From: an uncultured Eubacteriales bacterium
GTDB lineage: Bacteria; Bacillota; Clostridia; Oscillospirales; Butyricicoccaceae
DNA: 40,997 nucleotides
NCBI GenBank assembly: GCA_910579575.1
Contig: CAJTUM010000017.1
Coordinates: 1-40,997 of the forward strand
Direction of reading: 5' to 3'
Positions 31,248 through 38,327 of this stretch are shown in pieces (position 1 is the first letter of the stretch; each line of letters starts with the position of its first letter). Both the position numbers and the translations under genes were made by a program. The notes beneath the pieces are model-generated. The model saw only the letters and a list, made by a program, of their open reading frames with translations, did not search any database and was not told the DNA's origin.

Positions 31248-31955
31248 CTACAAGGATTGCAGGTATCGGATTTCCTCCTCCGTCAACCTTCTCCATTGCC
31301 CAAGCGGCAGCTTGTCCAGCTTCAGCCGCCCTACCGCCGTCCGGCGCAGCCGCAGCAGCCGGTATCCCCGCTGCCGGCACATCCTCCGAATCTGTCGGTT
31401 GCGGCCTTCCCGGATAGTCAAGGTCATCCAGGTCTTCCCCTCCTCCCGGCGAATCAACCGAGCCTTAACCGGCGCCAGCGGCCGGCCGTCTAGGCTCATA
31501 GGGGCGGTCAAACCGGCCGCCGGGTCCTCCTCAGGCGTCTCCAGGCACAGCAGATATTCTTTTTCCACTTCATGAGAGGGATGCGTCAGCCGTTGGGTCA
31601 GCGCGCCGTCGTTGGTCAGCAACAGCAGACCCTCGGAATCCATATCCAGGCGGCCCACAGGGTAAACCCGCTCTGGGGCCCCTTCCAGCAGGTCCATCAC
31701 CGTGCGGCGACCCTTTTCGTCGCTGACGGTAGTCACATAGCCCCGAGGCTTGTGGAGCATCAGATAAACCGGCCGGGGCGGGCGGTTCAGTCTTTTGCCG
31801 TTGACGGTAATCGCGTCGACTTCCAGGTCCGCGCCGTCGCCCAAAGAGGCCGTTTGACCGTTGACCCGCACCCGCCCCTGCAAAATCAGTCGCTCCGCCG
31901 CCCGGCGGGAGCAAACGCCGTTGGCCGATAAAATTTTCTGTAATCTCTCTTTCAT
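31248..31955 (-). CDS. rluB: RsuA/RluB-family rRNA pseudouridine synthase
   Basis: The 235-residue protein has an N-terminal S4 domain (about 1-48; RLQKILSANGVCSRRAAERLI) and a catalytic domain with Asp104 in GRLDMDSEGLLLLTNDG. It isomerises a uridine of rRNA; the neighbourhood with scpAB and dac supports RluB (23S rRNA) rather than RsuA. It starts 39 bases after the carboxypeptidase gene. In many spore formers spmA and spmB lie in between, but here they do not. Confidence 0.92.
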   Translation of the reverse strand: MKERLQKILSANGVCSRRAAERLILQGRVRVNGQTASLGDGADLEVDAITVNGKRLNRPPRPVYLMLHKPRGYVTTVSDEKGRRTVMDLLEGAPERVYPVGRLDMDSEGLLLLTNDGALTQRLTHPSHEVEKEYLLCLETPEEDPAAGLTAPMSLDGRPLAPVKARLIRREEGKTWMTLTIREGRNRQIRRMCRQRGYRLLRLRRTAVGRLKLDKLPLGQWRRLTEEEIRYLQSL

Positions 31956-31994
31956 GGCCTTAGGACCGCCTTTCTCTTTCTCCGCTCCCTATCG

Positions 31995-33095
31995 TTACCG
32001 CCCAAAGAACCGGCTCCAGAAGGATTTTGGCGGCTCTGGCAGGGCGTCTGCCGAATCGGCGTAATAGACCGGCTCCTCAAACAAAACCCGCTCCCCGATT
32101 TTGGCCTGAATCACGCCGTATTGTTCCCCGGCTCGCACCGGCGCGCAGACAAATCGCGGACCCAGCACTTCGTATTCCAGTTTTTCCATCTCCTGTTCGG
32201 TTAGAAACCCCTGGCTCTGCCCGGCGCAATAGAGCTCCACCTGAGATCGATTCCCGGAAAAGATCATCGCCCATCCCAGTTTTCCGCCGGGAATCGTCTG
32301 CTGCGTCTGGCAAGCGGAAAAGGCGCTTTGATACAGCCGCTGATGGTCGTTCCAGTCGTCGGGTCCGTTTAATGTGACGGCAATCAAAAGCCGGCCCTGC
32401 CGTCGGGCCGCCGAAACCAGGCATCGGCCGGCTTTTTTGGTAAACCCGGTTTTGACGCCGCAGATTTCATCCGACCAAAACAAGAGCTTGTTGTGGTTTT
32501 TCATGCTTCGTCCGCCGGCGTTGGCATATTTTTGTCCCACAATCCGACAAAACTCTGGGTTTTCCATCGCATAGGCAGTCAATCGGGCCAAATCCTGAGC
32601 CGTGGTGTAGTGTTCCGGTCCGTCCAGGCCGCTGGCGCTCTCAAAATGGGTGTTTTCCAGCCCCAATGAAGCCGCCTTTTCGTTCATGCGCTCCACAAAG
32701 CCCTGCTCGCTCCCCCCTGCAATGCAAGCCAAAGCAAGAGCGGCGTCGTTGCCGCTCATCAACATCAGGCCGCAGAGCAAATCCTCCACAGTCAGCTGTT
32801 CTCCCGCCTTTAAGTACATGGAGGAGCCCTCCGCCCCCGTCCATTCCGGCTGGATTTCATAGGTCTGGTCCAGCGGAAGGGTTTCCAGTATCACCAGCGC
32901 CGTCATAATTTTGGTCGTGCTGGCCATAGGGGCCTGCTCTTCTCCATTTTTGGAGTAGAGAAATTCCCCAGTCAGAGGGTCGTATAGAGCGGCCCTTTGG
33001 GCGGAAACCGAAGCCCCAGAAACCCCTTCCCCTGCGGCGGCGCAGAAAGAAGAGAGCAACGCCCCAATCAACGCCGCGGCAATCCATTTTTTCAT
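31995..33095 (-). CDS. D-alanyl-D-alanine carboxypeptidase (DacB/DacF-like, S11)
   Basis: The 366-residue secreted penicillin-binding protein has an N-terminal signal peptide (KKWIAAALIGALLSSFCAAAG) and the three active-site boxes STTK (Ser59-Lys62), SGN (114-116) and KTG (215-217). A C-terminal beta-rich domain (about 265-350) follows. It trims the terminal D-Ala from peptidoglycan stem peptides. Position next to ytfJ and scpAB suggests the sporulation-associated DacB/DacF branch, which adjusts cortex cross-linking. It starts after AGGTGA. Confidence 0.92.
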   Translation of the reverse strand: MKKWIAAALIGALLSSFCAAAGEGVSGASVSAQRAALYDPLTGEFLYSKNGEEQAPMASTTKIMTALVILETLPLDQTYEIQPEWTGAEGSSMYLKAGEQLTVEDLLCGLMLMSGNDAALALACIAGGSEQGFVERMNEKAASLGLENTHFESASGLDGPEHYTTAQDLARLTAYAMENPEFCRIVGQKYANAGGRSMKNHNKLLFWSDEICGVKTGFTKKAGRCLVSAARRQGRLLIAVTLNGPDDWNDHQRLYQSAFSACQTQQTIPGGKLGWAMIFSGNRSQVELYCAGQSQGFLTEQEMEKLEYEVLGPRFVCAPVRAGEQYGVIQAKIGERVLFEEPVYYADSADALPEPPKSFWSRFFGR

Positions 33096-33120
33096 GTTTG
33101 CTTCACCTGCCCTGCGGATG

Positions 33121-33163
33121 ATAAACGACGCTTTTGAACCTGTTTTTCAGCAGCGCCGTTTAT
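33121..33163 (-). promoter_or_regulatory. Hairpin in the ytfJ-dac gap
   Basis: On the minus strand ATAAACGGCGCT pairs with AGCGTCGTTTAT (12 bp, one G-T pair), with CTG/CAG around AAAAA inside. The mismatch exists only on the plus strand, so the stem is better in the transcript of these genes. There is no real T-tract; it could be a weak terminator, processing site or attenuator within the 90-base gap. Confidence 0.4.
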
Positions 33164-33185
33164 AAATACGGGCAGGAAGCGGCGA

Positions 33186-33560
33186 TTATGACCGACCGTC
33201 TTTCATTTCTTTGAATTTGTCCATCAGTTGAGGCGCCAGGTCGATGATACGGTCCACCGCGCTGTTGGCCGGCGGGTCCACATAGAGAATGCGGGCGTTG
33301 CCGCCGCTGAGGACAATAAAGGCCACTGGAGAAATGGTAACCCCGGCGCCGCTGCCCGCTCCAAACCGAACAGGCGGCTGGGCGCCGCCCTTGCTTCCGC
33401 CGTCGGCGCCGCCAGAAGCGAAACCAAAGCTCACTCGGGAGACGGGAATCAGCGTCACGCCGTCGGGCGTGGCGATGGGATCGCCTACGATGGTGTTAAC
33501 ATCCACCATTTCCTTGATTTTGGACATGGTATCCTGCATAACTTGATTGATGTCGCTCAT
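33186..33560 (-). CDS. ytfJ: Sporulation protein YtfJ (GerW family)
   Basis: The 124-residue protein matches YtfJ/GerW: VDVNTIVGDPIATPDGVTLIPVSRVSFGFASGG, a glycine-rich middle and GAGVTISPVAFIVLSGGNARIL. In B. subtilis GerW is needed for normal germination. Its ATG overlaps the stop of the DUF2953 gene by 4 bases, the same pairing as ytfI-ytfJ of Bacillus. Confidence 0.93.
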   Translation of the reverse strand: MSDINQVMQDTMSKIKEMVDVNTIVGDPIATPDGVTLIPVSRVSFGFASGGADGGSKGGAQPPVRFGAGSGAGVTISPVAFIVLSGGNARILYVDPPANSAVDRIIDLAPQLMDKFKEMKDGRS

Positions 33561-34348
33561 AACAGCACCGCCTTTTCCTGATTTTCCTTATATTGTTTCC
33601 AAAAACGAAGCCCAATACGCAGACCTATGACCAACAATCGGATCGTTAGAGCCGAAAACTCAATATCGAATTCCACTGTGCTTTCCGTCCGGTCAAAAGC
33701 GCAATCCACCGCGATATCCCGCCTCTTAATCCGAAATTTTTCTTCCAACAACGGCTCCAGCAAACCAAACGCCGCAGCGGCCGAGCCGAAAGCCATAGCT
33801 GTGGAAGAAGCGTCGCCCGTCGCTATAACGGCATGGATTTGGAGCCGGCGAACCTGAATACGCCGCCGAAGCTGCCCCATGGCGTCCAGCGCCAGTCGAG
33901 CATAATCCGTCAGTTGCTGCACAGTGAGTTTGATCTGGTTGAAATCCAACTTTTTGCGTGGCTGAAACCGCTTGCTTCGCCGAGGATTTGGATCCCCTTT
34001 TTCCGAAACCGGCCTTTCTTCCGGCGTCTCTGGCTCAACGCGAACCGCGCTTTGTTTCTGCGCCGGTTCTGCTTGAGCGGCAGGCGGACGCTTCTCTGAT
34101 GCGGACGGCGCGGCGGACGCTCGGGCCTTTCGCCTTCTTTTTTTCCGCCTATGTCCCTTTTTCTTTTTTGGTTTGGGCGGCAGCAGACGCAGCCGAAAGG
34201 GCCCCAGCCCCGCCCAGAGAAAAAAGGTTCCCTCTTGCAGCGCCAACCGAAGCCGGACGGGCGACAGCAGAACGACGAGCAGCATCAGCAGCAACGCCCC
34301 CAGCAGTCCGGCGAAAATCAGCAGAATCGTCAGCAAAATCTCAATCAT
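33557..34348 (-). CDS. DUF2953 membrane protein (YtfI-like)
   Basis: The 263-residue protein has an N-terminal membrane helix (about 1-27), a highly basic low-complexity middle (about 52-125, rich in Lys, Arg, Pro, Ala and Glu) and a C-terminal DUF2953 region (RRRIQVRRLQIHAVIATGDASSTAMAFGSAAAAFGLL). No activity is known. ATG 34348 overlaps the scpB stop; the open frame extends 66 codons further into scpB. Pairing with ytfJ points to a role in sporulation. Confidence 0.88.
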   Translation of the reverse strand: MIEILLTILLIFAGLLGALLLMLLVVLLSPVRLRLALQEGTFFLWAGLGPFRLRLLPPKPKKKKGHRRKKRRRKARASAAPSASEKRPPAAQAEPAQKQSAVRVEPETPEERPVSEKGDPNPRRSKRFQPRKKLDFNQIKLTVQQLTDYARLALDAMGQLRRRIQVRRLQIHAVIATGDASSTAMAFGSAAAAFGLLEPLLEEKFRIKRRDIAVDCAFDRTESTVEFDIEFSALTIRLLVIGLRIGLRFWKQYKENQEKAVLL

Positions 34349-34953
34349 GGCGCCTCCTGGGCTTGCGCTCCTTCCTTCTCTTGCCGGATTTCCAGCTGTT
34401 CCGCCGGGGCCAGCAGCTGAGCCGCCTGCTCTCCAAAGCTCTCCAGCGCAGGCAGCTCCTCCAAAGAAGAAAGACCGAAAGCCCGCAGAAAAGCCGGCGT
34501 TGTGCGAAACAAAACGGGTTTTCCCGGCGCGTCCAGCCGGCCGCACTCTTCGATCAATCCTTTATCACAAAGGGAATTGACGGTGTAAGCGCTGTCCACC
34601 CCTCGCGCCTGTTCGATATAAGCCTTGGCCACGGGCTGGCAATAAGCGATTACGGCCAGCACCTCCAGCGCGGCGGCGGAGAGCAAAGCCGTCCGGCGGG
34701 TTTCCAGCACCCGACGAACCGTCTCTCCATAATCCCCTCGAGAACACAGCTGATAGCGCTGGTCCAGGCGCACCAGCTTAATTCCCCGGCGGCCGAAATC
34801 ATATTCGTCGGCCAGCTCCCGGGCCGCCTGATCCACTTGCTCAGGCTGGGCTTCCAAAGCGGCGCATAGCTTTTCCTGGCTTACTGGTTCGCCTGCGGCG
34901 AAAAGCGCGGCCTCCAACGCCAAACGAAGCTCATTTGGTTCCATCAATTCCAT
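34345..34953 (-). CDS. scpB: Segregation and condensation protein B
   Basis: The 202-residue protein has two winged-helix domains with LEAALFAAGEPVSQEKLCAAL, ALEVLAVIAYCQPVAKAYIEQARGVDS and a central RRGIKLVRLDQRYQLCSR. It is the kleisin-associated dimer of the SMC-ScpAB complex for chromosome segregation. It starts with ATG 34953 (overlapping scpA by 23 bases) or ATG 34944. Confidence 0.95.
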   Translation of the reverse strand: MELMEPNELRLALEAALFAAGEPVSQEKLCAALEAQPEQVDQAARELADEYDFGRRGIKLVRLDQRYQLCSRGDYGETVRRVLETRRTALLSAAALEVLAVIAYCQPVAKAYIEQARGVDSAYTVNSLCDKGLIEECGRLDAPGKPVLFRTTPAFLRAFGLSSLEELPALESFGEQAAQLLAPAEQLEIRQEKEGAQAQEAP

Positions 34954-35674
34954 CCCCGTCTCCCGCCAGCGTTATCAGGTATTCCCCTTGTCGATCCAGC
35001 AAAGCGATTTTGCGGATTTTGAGCAGCTCCAGCACCGCCAAAAACACCGACACAATTTCCGAGCGACTGCGGGATTCCAACACCAGCGATTCAAAGCGGA
35101 TTTGCCGACAATCGGCCAACAATCCCACAATGCGGCCGATTTTGGCCGAAACCGGCGCAGGGTCGGCGCCCGCCACGCCCCGAAACAGCCCAGCCGGCGG
35201 CGGCGCCTTGCGGTCGTACCGCTCCAAAATGTTTTGCACTGCCCGGCCCAGGGCCTGGGCCGTATAAGCATACTGGACCTGGGACGCCTCTCGGCTTTCC
35301 GGCGGCTTGGCGTAAAGATCCCGGCCAAGCTCTTCTCTTTGCTGCAAAAGCTCCCCTGCCCGCTTGAAGCGCTGGTATTCCAGCAAAGCTTCCACCAAAG
35401 GCGCTCTGGGGTCCGGCTGGGCTTCCTCCTCCTGCCGAGCGGGCAGCAGCATCTTGGATTTGATATACATCAGCTGAGCGGCCATGGCGATAAACTCGCT
35501 GGCCACGTCCATATCCAGCTCCCTCATCCGGCGAATATGCTCCAAATATTGCTCCAAAATCTGAGCGATGGGGATATCGTAGACGCTGACTTTATTTTTT
35601 GAAATCAGATGCAGCAGCAGATCCAGCGGACCCTCAAAGGATTCCAAGCGGTAGGCGATGGCTTGTCCCTTCAT
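34931..35674 (-). CDS. scpA: Segregation and condensation protein A (kleisin)
   Basis: The 247-residue kleisin has the ScpA N-terminus (AYRLESFEGPLDLLLHLISKNKVSVYDIPIAQILEQYL), EFIAMAAQLMYIKSKMLLP and a C-terminal winged helix (FLAVLELLKIRKIALLDRQGEY). It bridges the heads of the SMC dimer. It follows the M50 protease gene by 3 bases and overlaps scpB. Confidence 0.95.
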   Translation of the reverse strand: MKGQAIAYRLESFEGPLDLLLHLISKNKVSVYDIPIAQILEQYLEHIRRMRELDMDVASEFIAMAAQLMYIKSKMLLPARQEEEAQPDPRAPLVEALLEYQRFKRAGELLQQREELGRDLYAKPPESREASQVQYAYTAQALGRAVQNILERYDRKAPPPAGLFRGVAGADPAPVSAKIGRIVGLLADCRQIRFESLVLESRSRSEIVSVFLAVLELLKIRKIALLDRQGEYLITLAGDGDGIDGTK

Positions 35675-35677
35675 CCC

Positions 35678-36334
35678 TCAAATCCCAAAGAGCCCCAGCA
35701 AGGCGGAGACGACGCGAAGAATCACGCCCGTCATACTGGCCTGAAGGGTATACAGGATATTGTTGAAGGCGCCCAAAAACAGCAGCAGAATCAGGGCGAT
35801 TTGAAAATAGGCCTGATAATTGTAAAACTTATAATACAGGCTGTCCGGCAGAACCACTTGCAACACGCGAGAGCCGTCCAGCGGCGGAATGGGCAGCAGG
35901 TTGAATACGCCCAAGCTCACGCTGAGCTGGCCGGTTTGGACGAAAAACTGAGCCAACGCCATGACAAAGCGGTTGCCGCCGGCATAGACCTCCAGCAGCA
36001 CTGCCGCCAGAATCAACAAAATGCTCAGCAGAAAATTGGCCATGGGGCCGGCCAAAGCTGTCAGCGCCATGCCGACTTTCCGGTTTTTGAATCGACTGGT
36101 ATTCACCGGCACAGGCTTGGCCCAACCAAATCCAAAAAACACCATGCACAATGTGCCGATCGGGTCCAAGTGATCCAAAGGATTCAGCGTCAGCCGGCCG
36201 GACCGCTTGGCGGTGTCGTCCCCCAGCCAATAAGCGGCCAACCCGTGAGCCGCCTCGTGAAAGGTCAGGCAGATCAACACTGCCGGAATGATAATCAGGT
36301 ATCCGCGCAAAGAGCCGCCGCGCAGCATAAGCAT
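35678..36334 (-). CDS. Site-2 protease-family membrane metalloprotease (M50)
   Basis: The 218-residue polytopic protein has the zinc motif HEAAH (26-30) in the first long helix, GPMANFLLS in the middle and NLLPIPPLDGSRVL, with the third ligand Asp, in the later part. The substrate is unknown; the short form without PDZ resembles YwhC/SpoIVFB relatives that precede scpA in Firmicutes. Two in-frame ATGs (36334, 36328) follow GGAGG; the second has the better spacing. Confidence 0.9.
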   Translation of the reverse strand: MLMLRGGSLRGYLIIIPAVLICLTFHEAAHGLAAYWLGDDTAKRSGRLTLNPLDHLDPIGTLCMVFFGFGWAKPVPVNTSRFKNRKVGMALTALAGPMANFLLSILLILAAVLLEVYAGGNRFVMALAQFFVQTGQLSVSLGVFNLLPIPPLDGSRVLQVVLPDSLYYKFYNYQAYFQIALILLLFLGAFNNILYTLQASMTGVILRVVSALLGLFGI

Positions 36335-36348
36335 CCGCCTCCGTTTTT

Positions 36349-37647
36349 TTACAAGTCGTTTTGAATCAGCTGCTCATAGGTTTCCCGGCGGACCACAAGT
36401 CTCTCCTGCCCCTGCCGCGCCATAACCATGGCCGGCCGGGTCAGTCGGTTATAGTTGCTGGCCATCGAATAGGTATAAGCGCCGGTGGCGAACACGCACA
36501 AAATGTCCCCTGCCTTCAGCGGCTGCACCTGCGCTTCTTTGGTAATCAAATCGCCGCTCTCGCAGCACTTTCCGGCGATTGCGACCGTCGTCGTTCGCTC
36601 CCCGGCAGGGTCTTCCGCTTTCACGGCTTGATAGGCGGCGCCATACAAGGCGTAACGCGGGTTGTCCGGCATTCCTCCGTCGACGGCTGCATAAATGCGG
36701 CCGCCTGGGATTTTTTTAATTCCACCTACGGTATAAGCTGTGACGCCCGCCGGCCCCACAATGCTTCGACCCGGCTCCACGACCACAGTCGGAAGCTCCA
36801 GGCCATATTTTTGACAGCCCGCTTTGACGGCCCGGGCCAGACCGTCGATCATCTGGCCAATCGGCAGCGGCTTATCCTCCGGGCCGCAAGCGACGCCAAA
36901 ACCGCCGCCCATATTCAGTTCTTCCGGCGTCTTGCCAGTTTCCCGGCCGATTTCCATCATAAACCGAGTCATCACGTCCGCCGCCAGCGCATAAGGCTCA
37001 GACAAGAAAATTTGAGAGCCCAGATGGCAATGAACGCCGCAAAAGTCCAAATGAGGCAGGCGGCTGGCCAGCTTTGCGGCCTCCATGGCCTCCCCTGTTT
37101 CATAGCAGAACCCAAATTTGCTGTCAAGATTGCCAGTGGAAATAAACTCATGGGTATGAGCGTCCACCCCAGGCTTGACCCGCAGGGCCACCCGAGGATT
37201 TTTGCCGCAGAGGGCGGCCAGCTCTTCCAGGGTCTCCAGTTCCTCCATGCTATCGGCGATAAACAGGCCCACGCCGCTTTCCAGCGCATACTGGATTTCT
37301 TGACGGGATTTATTATTTCCGTGGAAATGGAGCAGCGCCGGAGGGAACCCAGCCTGCAAAGCGGTGTAGAGTTCGCCGCCGGACACTACGTCGGCGCAAA
37401 GCCCCTCCTGCTGCACAATGGGATAAATCGCTTTGACGCAAAGGGCCTTGCTGGCGTAAGATACCTGAAATTTTTCGCCGAAATTGCGGCGCATGGCCTC
37501 CATATATTGGCGGCAATTCCAGCGGATTTGCTCCTCGTCCATAATATACAGCGGCGTGCCGTATTTTTTAGCCAGGGATACGACGCTTACGCCGCCGATT
37601 TCCAGCTCTCCCCGATCATTTTGGGAAAAGCTCTGGTATTGATCCAT
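36349..37647 (-). CDS. lysA: Diaminopimelate decarboxylase
   Basis: The 432-residue PLP enzyme is an alanine-racemase-fold barrel with Lys67 in YASKALC, the HFHGNNKS motif, HCHLGSQI, a GGGFG phosphate loop, EPGRS and the C-terminal CCESGD and GAYTYSMASNYN, which complete the neighbouring active site. It makes L-lysine from meso-diaminopimelate. ATG 37647 is preferred with GGAGAG nine bases upstream; ATG 37671 and 37689 are less likely. It lies between engB and the M50 gene. Confidence 0.95.
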   Translation of the reverse strand: MDQYQSFSQNDRGELEIGGVSVVSLAKKYGTPLYIMDEEQIRWNCRQYMEAMRRNFGEKFQVSYASKALCVKAIYPIVQQEGLCADVVSGGELYTALQAGFPPALLHFHGNNKSRQEIQYALESGVGLFIADSMEELETLEELAALCGKNPRVALRVKPGVDAHTHEFISTGNLDSKFGFCYETGEAMEAAKLASRLPHLDFCGVHCHLGSQIFLSEPYALAADVMTRFMMEIGRETGKTPEELNMGGGFGVACGPEDKPLPIGQMIDGLARAVKAGCQKYGLELPTVVVEPGRSIVGPAGVTAYTVGGIKKIPGGRIYAAVDGGMPDNPRYALYGAAYQAVKAEDPAGERTTTVAIAGKCCESGDLITKEAQVQPLKAGDILCVFATGAYTYSMASNYNRLTRPAMVMARQGQERLVVRRETYEQLIQNDL

Positions 37648-37705
37648 GGGTCTTTTCTCTCCTTTATCCATTGTCCCTGCTCCGGTCATAATCCGGTCAA
37701 ACCAA

Positions 37706-38299
37706 TCAGGGCCGCGCCAGCGTCTGCATAATATCCCGCCGCACCTCGTCTCGTCCGGTCCCCTTTTCCGCAGAAAAGGGGAAAAGGGGCGTCTCTTCCT
37801 CCAATTCCAGCGTCTGACGGATGCGAGCCATGTTGGGCTCCAGCTCAGATTTTTTCAGCTTGTCCACTTTGTTGGCGATAACGGCCATGGGGGCGGAAAA
37901 GGCCCGAAACCACTGGGCCATGGTTTGATCGTCCGTCGTAGGCTTGTGCCGGGCGTCCACAATCAGGTAAGCCCGGCCGATATTTGCCCGGTCGGCGTTC
38001 ATATATTCGTCAATCAGCCGGGAAAACCGCTCCTTTTCCCGCTGGGACACCCGCGCATAACCATAGCCGGGCAAATCTACAAACCAAAGGGCGTTATCCA
38101 CCCGAAACAAATTGACATAGACCGTCTTGCCCGGCGAAGCGCTGACCCGGGCGAAATTTCGGCGCTGAAGCAGGGCGTTGATCGTAGAAGATTTTCCCAC
38201 ATTGGAGCGGCCGGCAAAAATCACCCGGGGCGACAAATCCCGGGGAAAATCCTTGGCCGAAGCGGCGGAACGGATAAACTCCGCTTTTGCAAAATTCAT
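37706..38299 (-). CDS. engB: Ribosome-biogenesis GTPase EngB/YsxC
   Basis: The 197-residue GTPase has G1 GRSNVGKS (30-37), G3 DLPGYGYA and G4 NKVDK, and the EngB-type N-terminus FAKAEFIRSAASAKDFP. It acts in 50S subunit assembly. ATG 38299 marks the family start; the open frame continues upstream into lon. The adjacent lon-engB order is the same as in B. subtilis. Confidence 0.95.
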   Translation of the reverse strand: MNFAKAEFIRSAASAKDFPRDLSPRVIFAGRSNVGKSSTINALLQRRNFARVSASPGKTVYVNLFRVDNALWFVDLPGYGYARVSQREKERFSRLIDEYMNADRANIGRAYLIVDARHKPTTDDQTMAQWFRAFSAPMAVIANKVDKLKKSELEPNMARIRQTLELEEETPLFPFSAEKGTGRDEVRRDIMQTLARP

Positions 38300-38327
38300 G
38301 GCAAAAAGATTTCCTTTTCCGATTTTC

